NCBI GenBank assembly: GCA_040079935.1 | Contig: JBEBJI010000010.1 | Coordinates: 13,383-77,382, forward strand | Reading direction: 5' to 3' | Length of the DNA: 64,000 nucleotides | Source of the DNA: Methylotenera_A sp040079935 | GTDB lineage: Bacteria; Pseudomonadota; Gammaproteobacteria; Burkholderiales; Methylophilaceae | Shown here: piece by piece, positions 26,147 through 33,842 of the stretch | How the letters are laid out: every line of letters starts with the position of its first letter | Numbering within the stretch: the stretch's first letter is position 1 | Notes under the pieces: model-generated | What the model was told of the DNA's origin: nothing | Databases searched by the model: none | The model's input: only the letters and a program-made list of their open reading frames with translations | Program-made: the position numbers and the translations under genes

Positions 26147-26611
26147 TTATAACTTTAAGTTGTATCTTTCACCTAATCTTTTTAATGCATCTACATTCGT
26201 CCAGCTAAACACACGTGTTGCTGCCTCACGCCAATCAACCCATTCATAGCGCACATGCTCGTTTAGGGCTAGTTTGATGGATAATTTTGTAGGAAGTTCT
26301 AAGCCAAAAAGATGTTCCGTGTTTTCTACCACGCCAGGCGCATAACGATAGCGCCAATGCGGATAAATTTCATACACGTTCGAAGCTTGCCAATCTTGCA
26401 AATTATATAGCGTGGCATCCAACCCAGTTTCCTCATGCACCTCGCGAATCGCCGCTTGCAGCGGTGTTTCATTACTTTCTATACTACCAGTAACCGATTG
26501 CCAAAACCCCGCTTTATCAGCGCGCTCCATGATTAGCACTTGCAAGTCTTGTGTTCGTACATTTTGGGTGTAAATCAGCACCAATGCAGAGATGGGTGTT
26601 TTGTAATTCAA
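26147..26611 (-). CDS. nudB: Dihydroneopterin triphosphate diphosphatase (Nudix)
   Basis: A 154-aa Nudix hydrolase with the full box G-x5-E-x7-RE-x-x-EE-x-G (GSIESNETPLQAAIREVHEE, then TG). NudB removes pyrophosphate from dihydroneopterin triphosphate in folate synthesis. The assignment rests on length, N-terminal style (ALVLIYTQN, then VLIMERAD) and the HYP-like WRYRYAPGV segment. A general Nudix enzyme remains possible. Its ATG overlaps the ispH stop by 4 bases. Confidence 0.82.
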   Translation of the reverse strand: MNYKTPISALVLIYTQNVRTQDLQVLIMERADKAGFWQSVTGSIESNETPLQAAIREVHEETGLDATLYNLQDWQASNVYEIYPHWRYRYAPGVVENTEHLFGLELPTKLSIKLALNEHVRYEWVDWREAATRVFSWTNVDALKRLGERYNLKL

Positions 26612-27612
26612 TGCGATGTGTTATTGGCTGCAGAAGTTAAATTTTTAGGGAGCTGAAAAATGACATTTTCAACTACGCCGTGCAGTTCTTGTACTTCATT
26701 CGCACCTAAAGTTTGCAGTTTCGCAATTACTTCTTTTACCAAAATTTCTGGCGCAGAGGCTCCTGCTGAAACACCGATTTTGGTTTTGCCTACTAGCCAT
26801 TCAGCTTTTAAGTGGCTGGCGTTATCCACCATGTAGGCTTCAACGCCTTGATTTTGCGCGACTTCACGCAAGCGATTAGAATTAGAGCTATTTGGTGAGC
26901 CAACGATAATGACTAAATCGCAATCTTTCGCCATAATTTTTACCGCATCTTGGCGATTTTGCGTTGCGTAGCAAATATCATCGCTTTTAGGCGCATGGAT
27001 ATTGGGGAAGCGTTGATGCAGCGCATTAATTACCAAAGTAGCATCGTCCATCGAAAGCGTTGTTTGCGTGACGAACGCCAATTTATCAGCATCTTTTACG
27101 CTTAATTTGGCCACGTCTTCAGGCGTCTCCACCAAGTACATGCCTTGTTCAGACTGTCCCATCGTGCCCTCCACTTCAGGATGACCCTTGTGCCCTATCA
27201 TCACAATTTCCATACCCGCTTTGCGCATTTTGGCGACTTCAATATGTACTTTTGTGACCAAAGGACAAGTAGCGTCAAAGGCAGTCAAATCGCGGCTTTC
27301 AGCCTCGGCACGGATCGCTTTTGATACGCCATGCGCGCTAAAAATGACCGTGCTGCCAGCGGGGATTTTATCGAGCTCATTGACAAAAATTGCACCTTTT
27401 GCTCGCAATTCATCCACCACAAATTTGTTGTGGACAACTTCGTTGCGCACATAAATTGGCGCGCCAAATTTTTCTAGCGCTTGCTCGACAATAATAATGG
27501 CGCGGTCAACGCCAGCGCAAAAGCCGCGCGGGTTGGCGAGCACTATATTCGCTTGCAAGTCAGTTTTTTGTTTCAAATTCAAATCGTTATCTCGTTTGAT
27601 ATATAATTGCAC
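26608..27612 (-). CDS. ispH: 4-hydroxy-3-methylbut-2-enyl diphosphate reductase
   Basis: Last step of the MEP isoprenoid pathway, making IPP and DMAPP with a [4Fe-4S] cluster. Cluster cysteines are in NPRGFCAGVDRA, FDATCPLVTKVH and DICYATQNRQ, and the conserved VGSPNSSNSNRL and GVSAGASAPE are present. The ATG at 27612 leaves only 21 bases to the divergent purU. A TTG at 27582 preceded by ACGAG at 8 bases would give a more typical N terminus, and I regard the two starts as equally possible. Confidence 0.96.
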   Translation of the reverse strand: MQLYIKRDNDLNLKQKTDLQANIVLANPRGFCAGVDRAIIIVEQALEKFGAPIYVRNEVVHNKFVVDELRAKGAIFVNELDKIPAGSTVIFSAHGVSKAIRAEAESRDLTAFDATCPLVTKVHIEVAKMRKAGMEIVMIGHKGHPEVEGTMGQSEQGMYLVETPEDVAKLSVKDADKLAFVTQTTLSMDDATLVINALHQRFPNIHAPKSDDICYATQNRQDAVKIMAKDCDLVIIVGSPNSSNSNRLREVAQNQGVEAYMVDNASHLKAEWLVGKTKIGVSAGASAPEILVKEVIAKLQTLGANEVQELHGVVENVIFQLPKNLTSAANNTSH

Positions 27613-27633
27613 AAATTTTTAAATTCTACTGAT

Positions 27634-28488
27634 ATGAAAAACACTGCAACCCTGTTAATTACTTGCCCCGATACGCGTGGCATTGTGGCGGCAATCGCTG
27701 ATTTTTTGTATCAGCACAATGCCAATATTTTACACGCAGACCAGCATCAAGATGCAGAAAATAATCTATTTTTAATGCGCGTAGAATGGGATGTGGCAGG
27801 CTTTAATCTCACAGCCTCAAGCTTTAATGAGGCTTTTGCGCCTATAGCCAGCAAATTTAACATGGTTTGGCAGCTTAAGCTCTCGCAACACAAAACGCGT
27901 GTGGCGATTATGGTTTCGCAATATGACCACTGTTTAGCCGATTTGTTGCATCGCCATAAAAGTGGCGAGCTGGCATGCGAAATCCCGTTGGTGATTAGCA
28001 ATCATCGCGATACGGAAGATTTAGTCAAGTTTTATGGTATTGATTTTCACCACATCGAAGTGAGCAAAGACAATAAGCCGCTAGCGGAAGACGCGGAGTT
28101 TAAATTGTTTGAACAATACAACATCGATTTAATTGTGTTGGCGCGCTATATGCAAATTTTATCGCCAGATTTTGTGCAGCGTTACCCACAGCGCATTATC
28201 AATATTCACCACTCGTTTTTGCCCGCCTTTATTGGCGCACGGCCGTATCATCGTGCTTTTGAGCGCGGCGTTAAGCTGATTGGCGCCACCAGCCATTATG
28301 TCACCGAAGTGTTGGATGAAGGTCCGATTATCGAGCAGGATATTGACCGTATTTCGCACCGCGACCAAGTGGAAGATTTGATACAAAAAGGTCGAGATTT
28401 GGAACGTTCGGTGTTAGCCAAGGCGGTGCGCTGGCATATAGAAAATCGCATTTTGCTTTATGCCAATAAAACCGTAATTTTTGATTAA
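27634..28488 (+). CDS. purU: Formyltetrahydrofolate deformylase
   Basis: Hydrolyses 10-formyl-THF to formate and THF, important for one-carbon balance in methylotrophs. The 284-aa protein has an N-terminal ACT domain (TLLITCPDTRGIVAAIADFL) and a C-terminal formyltransferase-like hydrolase domain with NIHHSFLPAFIGARPYHRAF and GATSHYVTEVLDEGPIIEQD. The conserved Asn, His and Asp of the active site are all present. I prefer ATG 27634 over the longer frame from 27607. A hairpin terminator follows. Confidence 0.95.
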   Translation: MKNTATLLITCPDTRGIVAAIADFLYQHNANILHADQHQDAENNLFLMRVEWDVAGFNLTASSFNEAFAPIASKFNMVWQLKLSQHKTRVAIMVSQYDHCLADLLHRHKSGELACEIPLVISNHRDTEDLVKFYGIDFHHIEVSKDNKPLAEDAEFKLFEQYNIDLIVLARYMQILSPDFVQRYPQRIINIHHSFLPAFIGARPYHRAFERGVKLIGATSHYVTEVLDEGPIIEQDIDRISHRDQVEDLIQKGRDLERSVLAKAVRWHIENRILLYANKTVIFD

Positions 28489-28520
28489 AGGTTTTTGATA
28501 GGCTTGAATTTGAGGACGTA

Positions 28521-28550
28521 AAAAAAGCGAAGTAAAGACTTCGCTTTTTT
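28521..28550. terminator. Bidirectional terminator between purU and the lipoprotein gene
   Basis: AAAAAAGCGAAGT and ACTTCGCTTTTTT are a perfect 13-base inverted repeat with an AAAG loop, giving U tails in both directions. Confidence 0.93.
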
Positions 28551-28568
28551 ATTACTAAAAAAACTAAA

Positions 28569-28775
28569 TTACATTTCTGCAGTAACCATATCAGGTAAAT
28601 CTTCTACAGCCTCATCATCAACTGCAGCAACTTCTTCTAAAGCAGCACCATCGCCAATATCTATCGGGGTGCCTGTAGCACCAGTCCATGTAGATGCATT
28701 TGCAGCGGGTTTAGTAGCACAGCCAGCAACAACTAACATCATTGCTGCCATTAAAGCGATTAAAAATTTATTCAT
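28569..28775 (-). CDS. Small acidic lipoprotein
   Basis: A 68-aa protein with a signal peptide ending in lipobox VVAGC (Cys19), followed by a short acidic tail rich in Asp, Glu, Ala and Val. AGGGGAG 8 bases before the ATG supports translation. No family recognised. It lies 53 bases after another tiny exported protein and ends at a bidirectional terminator, so the two probably share a transcript. Confidence 0.75.
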   Translation of the reverse strand: MNKFLIALMAAMMLVVAGCATKPAANASTWTGATGTPIDIGDGAALEEVAAVDDEAVEDLPDMVTAEM

Positions 28776-28828
28776 TTTACTTCTCCCCTTATTAAAAATT
28801 CAAACAAAATTATTTGTGTATGAAATAA

Positions 28829-28978
28829 TTATTTTGCATCGTCTGGTGCAGGCGCATCAATTGGTGGAATTGCTGGGTCATCTACAGGTGGAACTTCTGG
28901 AAGCGTATCATCCGCAAATGCGAGTGGCGCAGCGTTAAACGTGAGCATAGCAATTACTACAAATAACAATTTCTTCAT
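28829..28978 (-). CDS. Tiny secreted Pro/Asp-rich protein (49 aa)
   Basis: Read directly from the sequence: ATG at 28978, stop TAA at 28829-28831. An N-terminal signal peptide (MKKLLFVVIAMLTF, then cleavage after LAFA at about residue 22) leaves a mature peptide of about 27 residues rich in Pro and Asp (EVPPVDDPAIPPIDAPAPDD). The ribosome site GGGAG is about 6 bases upstream. Function unknown. It precedes the small lipoprotein gene in the same direction. Confidence 0.65.
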   Translation of the reverse strand: MKKLLFVVIAMLTFNAAPLAFADDTLPEVPPVDDPAIPPIDAPAPDDAK

Positions 28979-29098
28979 AATCTTCTCCCAAATGTTATAA
29001 ATATAATCGTAAGAGTCATTCTTTAGAATAATAATTCTCTTAGCAATAATTTACGCTTAAGTGCTAGATTCTGCAACTATTTTCGTGGCTTTTGAGTA

Positions 29099-30343
29099 TT
29101 ACGGCAACACTGTTTCTAAAGAGAATAAATCCGCCACTTTTTCACGCGGCCGAATCACATGCGCTTTGTCATTATCTACCATAATTTCTGCTGCGCGCGG
29201 GCGTGAATTGTAGTTGCTGGCCATGCTCATGCCATATGCGCCAGCAGATTTTATAGCAAGCAAATCACCTTCTTGCAGATTTAATTCGCGGTCGTGACCT
29301 AAAAAGTCGCCACTTTCGCATACAGGGCCAACAATTTCGTAGTTTGTAGCTTCACCAGCATGCGGATTCACTGCCACAATATCGTGATAGGCGTCATACA
29401 AAGCGGGCCGCATCAGATCGTTCATGGCCGCATCGACGATGGCAAAATTTTTGGCCTCTGAAGGCTTGAGATATTCTACTTTGGTCAGCAACACGCCTGC
29501 ATTGCCCACCAGTGCTCGGCCTGGCTCAAACAGCAGCTTTACATTTCTTCCTGCTAATTTGGCTAAAATCGCTTTTGCATAAGCGCCAAATTCGGGCGGT
29601 GTTTCGTCGGCATAAGTAATGCCAATACCGCCGCCAACGTCGATGTGCGAAATTTTGATGCCTTTTGTTTCAAGTGCATCCACTAAGCCTAAAATTAAAT
29701 CCAGTGCTTCAATAAACGGCGCTAGCTCGGTAATTTGCGAGCCGATATGACAATCCACGCCATGCACGGCGATATTCGGCATTGCGGCAGCTTGCACATA
29801 AACGCTAATGGCATCTTCAAATGCCACGCCAAATTTATTGTTTTTTAAACCTGTGGAAATATATGGGTGCGTTTTCGCATCCACATTAGGGTTAACGCGC
29901 AACGAAACTGGCGCGATTTTACCCATGCTTTTTGCCACTTCATTTAAGCGTTTCAGCTCACTTTTAGATTCTACATTAAAGCAAAAAATGCCTGCGTTTA
30001 AAGCGGCGCGCATTTCATCGGCGGTTTTGCCCACACCCGAGAACACGATTTTTTGCGGGTCGCCGCCAGCCGCCAGTACCCGCGCCAGCTCGCCACCAGA
30101 GACAATATCAAAACCCGCGCCCAGCTTGGCAAAAAGGTTCAAAATCGCAATATTTGGGTTGGCTTTTACCGCAAAACAAACCAAATGATTTGTGCCAGCT
30201 AAACCTGCCTCAAAGCTAGTAAATGCGTGCGTTAGTGCAGCTTTTGAATACACATAACAAGGTGTATTAAATTCTTGCGCTATGCACGCTAGCGCGATAT
30301 TTTCGGCATGTAATTCGCCATTTTTTAAATCAAAAGCATTCAT
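29099..30343 (-). CDS. lysA: Diaminopimelate decarboxylase
   Basis: PLP enzyme that makes lysine from meso-diaminopimelate. The 414-aa sequence shows the PLP Lys in CFAVKANPN, the GGELARVL and HIDVGGGIG barrel motifs, EPGRALVGNAG, and the catalytic CESGDFLG near the C terminus. It lies 14 bases downstream of lptM, a pairing common in betaproteobacteria. A leader lipoprotein gene and lysA therefore share a transcript. No terminator is obvious after it. Confidence 0.96.
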   Translation of the reverse strand: MNAFDLKNGELHAENIALACIAQEFNTPCYVYSKAALTHAFTSFEAGLAGTNHLVCFAVKANPNIAILNLFAKLGAGFDIVSGGELARVLAAGGDPQKIVFSGVGKTADEMRAALNAGIFCFNVESKSELKRLNEVAKSMGKIAPVSLRVNPNVDAKTHPYISTGLKNNKFGVAFEDAISVYVQAAAMPNIAVHGVDCHIGSQITELAPFIEALDLILGLVDALETKGIKISHIDVGGGIGITYADETPPEFGAYAKAILAKLAGRNVKLLFEPGRALVGNAGVLLTKVEYLKPSEAKNFAIVDAAMNDLMRPALYDAYHDIVAVNPHAGEATNYEIVGPVCESGDFLGHDRELNLQEGDLLAIKSAGAYGMSMASNYNSRPRAAEIMVDNDKAHVIRPREKVADLFSLETVLP

Positions 30344-30357
30344 TTTTAATTATTCTT

Positions 30358-30549
30358 TTAAATGTATGCCCTGCAAGGCGCATGGATATTGGCTTGCAGG
30401 GCATGCTGTTTTAGGTCTTTTGGCGCGTGATTATTTTCAGCGCCTTGCGGGTAGCGCTGCTCAGGAATATATAACGGACCTTTTGTGCCGCAACCCATTA
30501 ACGCCAAATAACTTATAAAAATTACTAAAACCGATATATTTTTTAGCAT
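30358..30549 (-). CDS. lptM: LPS translocon maturation chaperone LptM (YifL-like lipoprotein)
   Basis: A 63-aa lipoprotein: signal peptide with lipobox LALMGC (Cys20) followed by the family signature GTKGPLYIPEQ. LptM helps the LptD-LptE outer-membrane LPS translocon to mature (known in E. coli). Its position before lysA is typical. The last 15 residues (HALQANIHAPCRAYI) are encoded by a near-perfect copy of the 39-nt palindrome, so the tail has been replaced or extended. The extra Cys in this tail is unusual for the family. Confidence 0.86.
   Translation of the reverse strand: MLKNISVLVIFISYLALMGCGTKGPLYIPEQRYPQGAENNHAPKDLKQHALQANIHAPCRAYI
30366..30404 (-). repeat. 39-nt palindromic element, copy D, inside lptM
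   Basis: In gene sense: ATGCCCTGCAAG, loop CCAATATCCATGCGC, CTTGCAGGGCAT. The 12-base arms are a perfect inverted repeat. It encodes the C-terminal tail of LptM and ends 8 bases before the end of the stop codon. Confidence 0.92.
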
Positions 30550-30640
30550 GCTAATCTCACCACAATTTTAGGTTTTATTTTATCATTGATTGTTGTAGAA
30601 AGCGGAATTGGGACTTTGTTAACCGCTCATTCTGTAAAAT

Positions 30641-30657
30641 TATCCGAATATCGGATA
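30641..30657. promoter_or_regulatory. Inverted repeat upstream of pilE (possible operator)
   Basis: TATCCGA-ATA-TCGGATA is a perfect 7-base inverted repeat with a 3-base centre, 61 bases before the pilE start in the 169-base gap between lptM and pilE. It may be a regulator site. I could not assign clear -35 and -10 boxes. Confidence 0.45.
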
Positions 30658-30718
30658 CTGCTAGACAATGTTATAGAGGCTTTGGCATGATTCAATCAAC
30701 CAAAAAAGGGATAGCAAA

Positions 30719-31141
30719 ATGAATACATTAAAAGTGGCGCAAAAAGGGTTTACGCTAATTGAGCTGATGATTGTAGTGGCGATTATTGGTATTTTGGCTT
30801 CAATTGCAATACCAAGTTATAACGATTATACGAAAAAGGGCAAGGCGGCTGAGGCCACTGCTAACCTTGCAGATTTACGTGTAAAAATGGAGCAATATTT
30901 TCAAGATAACCGCACTTATGTGGGTGGTAATTGTGCACCTACAAACGGCGCGAAGTATTTCACATACGCTTGCAGTGTTGCGCCAAGTGCAACTGCATAC
31001 ACTTTGAAGGCTACCGGGGTAGTTGGTGAGGACATGGGTAATTTTGACTTTTCTGTTGACCAAGACAATGCAAAAACCTCTACATACGATGGTGCAACAG
31101 GTGGCTCTTGTTGGTTAACAAACAAAGCAGGTTCATGTTAA
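30719..31141 (+). CDS. pilE: Type IV pilin/minor pilin PilE
   Basis: A 140-aa prepilin with a short leader cut before Phe in QKG-FTLIELMIVVAIIGILA, the Glu5 of the mature protein present, and a single N-terminal helix. The soluble domain has four cysteines (GNCAPTNG, TYACSVAP, GGSCWLTNKAGSC), which probably pair. First gene of the operon. Ribosome site AAAAAGGGA is about 8 bases before ATG. Its order, ahead of fimT-pilVWXY1, makes it a minor pilin of the priming complex, though a major pilin role cannot be excluded. Confidence 0.9.
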   Translation: MNTLKVAQKGFTLIELMIVVAIIGILASIAIPSYNDYTKKGKAAEATANLADLRVKMEQYFQDNRTYVGGNCAPTNGAKYFTYACSVAPSATAYTLKATGVVGEDMGNFDFSVDQDNAKTSTYDGATGGSCWLTNKAGSC

Positions 31142-31713
31142 TGCATTGCATTAAACATAAAGAGTTAGGACTAACGCTAGTCGAGTTACTAGTAACTATG
31201 GCTGTTATAGGTGTATTGGGAGCGTTTGCAATTCCTAGTTATACGACTTGGATACAAAATTCACGCATTCGTACAGCGGCGGAGTCTATCCAGAATGGTA
31301 TTCAAACGGCACGAGGAGAAGCGGTTAAACGTAACGCCCCAGTTCAGCTTGATTTGCGTGGAACAAGTTCGGCTTGGACAGTCTGCACTAGCCCAGTCGC
31401 ACCGGGCGCTTGCCCAGATCCAGATGATGCCACCACGGTACAAAGTCGTGCAGCTAGCGAAGGCTCCTCTGCAGACATCACACTTGTAACTAGTGATGTT
31501 GGCCCTTTTGTATTTAATAGTTTTGGTGTAATGACTAGCCCTGTGCCAGGCGCTGGCGGTCTTGTTACTATTGATGTGGATGTGAATACCTCGGTATTAT
31601 CAGCGGCAGAAAGCCGGGAATTGCGCATAGTTATTGGTGTAGGTGGAAGTGTGCGTATGTGCGACCCTGCGCTCGATACCGCTGGTACAGATCCGCGTAA
31701 ATGTCCAGTTTGA
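31141..31713 (+). CDS. fimT: GspH/FimT family minor pilin
   Basis: The start ATG overlaps the pilE stop (TAATG), which removes the 11-residue upstream extension of the open frame. Prepilin site KELG-LTLVELLVTMAVIGVLG, then the GspH/FimU-type domain of about 190 aa with QNGIQTARGEAVKRNAPV. Such pilins form the tip complex that starts pilus assembly and, as FimT/FimU, may bind DNA during uptake (known in some species). Translationally coupled to pilE. Confidence 0.9.
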   Translation: MHCIKHKELGLTLVELLVTMAVIGVLGAFAIPSYTTWIQNSRIRTAAESIQNGIQTARGEAVKRNAPVQLDLRGTSSAWTVCTSPVAPGACPDPDDATTVQSRAASEGSSADITLVTSDVGPFVFNSFGVMTSPVPGAGGLVTIDVDVNTSVLSAAESRELRIVIGVGGSVRMCDPALDTAGTDPRKCPV

Positions 31714-31727
31714 TGAGGAAGCTTCAA

Positions 31728-32114
31728 ATGAATCGTTACCTAATACCTTCACAATCTATGCAAAAAGGCATGGTTTTGCTAGAAGCACTAATTGCCGTAG
31801 TAATTTTCTCTATGGGGATTCTTGCTATCGCAGGGTTACAAGCCGCAATGGTTAAAAATACATCTGATGCAAAATACCGCTCAGATGCCGCTTTTATTGC
31901 ACAACAGGCGTTGGGGAGAATGTGGGCAGACCCTGATAACCTCGTTGATTATGTTGAAGACCCAGCTACGGATATTCCTACCTTGCTCCCAAATGGCAAG
32001 CGTACTGTATTGATGCCTTCAGTTGGCGAAATTAGTGTGATTGTTACCTGGCAATTACCAGGCCAAGAAGAGCATAATTTTACTACTAATGCCCGCATTG
32101 CTGGAGGCGACTAA
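31728..32114 (+). CDS. pilV: Minor pilin PilV
   Basis: I choose ATG 31728 because AGGAAG lies about 7 bases before it. The frame itself opens at 31701. The 128-aa prepilin has the processing site SMQKG-MVLLEALIAVVIFSM with Glu5 and the PilV-type VLLEALIAVVIFSMGILAIA helix, in which Met replaces the usual Phe at mature position 1. Its stop overlaps the pilW start as TAATG. Part of the PilVWX-PilY1 priming and tip complex. Confidence 0.9.
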   Translation: MNRYLIPSQSMQKGMVLLEALIAVVIFSMGILAIAGLQAAMVKNTSDAKYRSDAAFIAQQALGRMWADPDNLVDYVEDPATDIPTLLPNGKRTVLMPSVGEISVIVTWQLPGQEEHNFTTNARIAGGD

Positions 32115-33214
32115 TGATATTGAAGAGTAAAATGCCTATGCGTCAAACTGGCTTTAGTTTAGTAGAACTTTTGGTTGGTCTTGTCATTGGCTTGCTTGCT
32201 ACGCTAGTGATTATGCAAGTTTTTGCGACTTTTGAAGGGCAAAAACGCACCACAACAGGCACGGCAGATGCGCAGACGAATGGCAGTATTGCGTTATTTA
32301 CGTTACAGCGCGATATGCAAATGGCCGGCTTTGGTTTGCCAGTGTTTGATACGCAAAATCCACCCCTAAGATGTGATCCTGCCGTTGTGGGGTCTGATTT
32401 AACGGTTAACCATGATGGCGATGGAGCGACTCCGGAAATCGATATGTTCCCAATCAGCATTACGGAGGGCGGTGCCGGGGCTAGCGATAGTATTGCTATA
32501 CGTTACGCCCGCGATGCTGCAGTAGCTAAAAACGGCATTGCAGTCAAGATCATAAATGCTGCTGCTGCCACAACCACAGGCCTAGGCGTCAATAATAATT
32601 TTGGCTGCAGTCAAGGCGATGTCGTCTTAGTCAGTGCAGGCACCACTTGCGCCATGACCACAGTTAATGACGCCAACCTCAATGCAGACACCACACACAT
32701 AACGTTAACAAGCGCAGCTGGAGCCACTTCTGGTGCCAGCTTAACTTGTATGGGCAAATGGAATCAGTACACCTATACGGTGGCAACTAATCAATTGCAG
32801 AGAAATGATGCTTCCAGCATTACTCCTACTCCTATCGTTTCTGAAATCGTTGATATGCAAGCGCAATATGGTGTTTCGGCTACTGCAAACAGTAACCAAA
32901 TTACCGCATGGGTAGATGCCAGCGCGCCGTGGGCTGCACCTAGTGTGGCCAATCGCAATCGGATCAAGGCCGTGCGCATTGCGGTGGTTGCCCGCAATGG
33001 CTTGCTGGAAAAAGAAGACGTGGATGGCTCTGTCGCCTGTAGCTCATTAACTGCGGCTAATCCTACTGGCGTATGCGCATGGGAAGGCACAGCAGGATCT
33101 CCTGCGCCAGCAATTGATCTTTCGGCGGAAGCCAATTGGCAACGTTACCGTTATCGTGTTTACGAAACCATTATTCCGCTACGCAATATGATTTGGTCTA
33201 AAAACACACTATGA
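32114..33214 (+). CDS. pilW: Minor pilin PilW
   Basis: A 366-aa prepilin with a short leader and processing site RQTG-FSLVELLVGLVIGLLA, Glu5 present. PilW is the largest minor pilin and has an extended C-terminal domain; the family segment IKAVRIAVVARNGLLEKED and the final YRYRVYETIIPLRNMIW block are seen. The start overlaps the pilV stop and the end overlaps pilX by 4 bases. Confidence 0.92.
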   Translation: MILKSKMPMRQTGFSLVELLVGLVIGLLATLVIMQVFATFEGQKRTTTGTADAQTNGSIALFTLQRDMQMAGFGLPVFDTQNPPLRCDPAVVGSDLTVNHDGDGATPEIDMFPISITEGGAGASDSIAIRYARDAAVAKNGIAVKIINAAAATTTGLGVNNNFGCSQGDVVLVSAGTTCAMTTVNDANLNADTTHITLTSAAGATSGASLTCMGKWNQYTYTVATNQLQRNDASSITPTPIVSEIVDMQAQYGVSATANSNQITAWVDASAPWAAPSVANRNRIKAVRIAVVARNGLLEKEDVDGSVACSSLTAANPTGVCAWEGTAGSPAPAIDLSAEANWQRYRYRVYETIIPLRNMIWSKNTL

Positions 33215-33834
33215 GTGGACATATAATGAACTCACAATACAAAACTTGCATCATCGGCGGGCGGCACCACGCCAAACAAAAAGGTGTCGTACTATTTGTT
33301 GCCCTCATTGCGCTGGTCGTCATGTCTCTGGCCGCGGTCGCGCTGATACGCTCGGTCGATACCAGCACCATCATCGCTGGCAATTTGGCATCCAAGCAAT
33401 CAGCTACTTCGTCTGCAGACAGTGGGTTGGAGACTGCACTTGCCTGGATGGGCGCTATTTTAGATCCTGCTACGTTTAATGCAAGCAACGCGGCCGCAGG
33501 TTATTACGCGACACAAGAGCTCGATCCCACAGCGCTGGATTGGGATGCGGCTGATAGCAAACCCGCAACAGGGACTGGTGTCGTGGATGGCACGGACACA
33601 ACGGGCAATACCGTGCGTTATGTCATACAGCGCATGTGCCGCAATGTAGGCGCCCCCGGTGAAGACAACTGCTTATTTGGCGCGCCGGCAGTTAATACTG
33701 GTTCGCAAACCGTGGTGGACGCACCCAATGCAGGTGCAAACGTAACGCTCGAGCAAAGTCCTGTATACCGGGTCACTGCTCGGGTTGTCGGTGTAAAAAA
33801 CACCATTAGTTACATTCAAGCGTTTATATATTAG
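33211..33834 (+). CDS. pilX: Minor pilin PilX
   Basis: A 207-aa prepilin with an unusually long, basic leader (about 26 residues to KQKG-VVLFVALIALVVMS). Val at mature +1 is typical for PilX, and the Glu5 position is not acidic, also known for PilX/GspK-like pilins. The LASKQSATSSADSGLETALAW block, in two parts, is characteristic. Start ATG 33211 overlaps the pilW stop (ATGA); ATG 33226 is an alternative. Confidence 0.88.
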   Translation: MSGHIMNSQYKTCIIGGRHHAKQKGVVLFVALIALVVMSLAAVALIRSVDTSTIIAGNLASKQSATSSADSGLETALAWMGAILDPATFNASNAAAGYYATQELDPTALDWDAADSKPATGTGVVDGTDTTGNTVRYVIQRMCRNVGAPGEDNCLFGAPAVNTGSQTVVDAPNAGANVTLEQSPVYRVTARVVGVKNTISYIQAFIY

Positions 33835-33842
33835 GGGTTATC

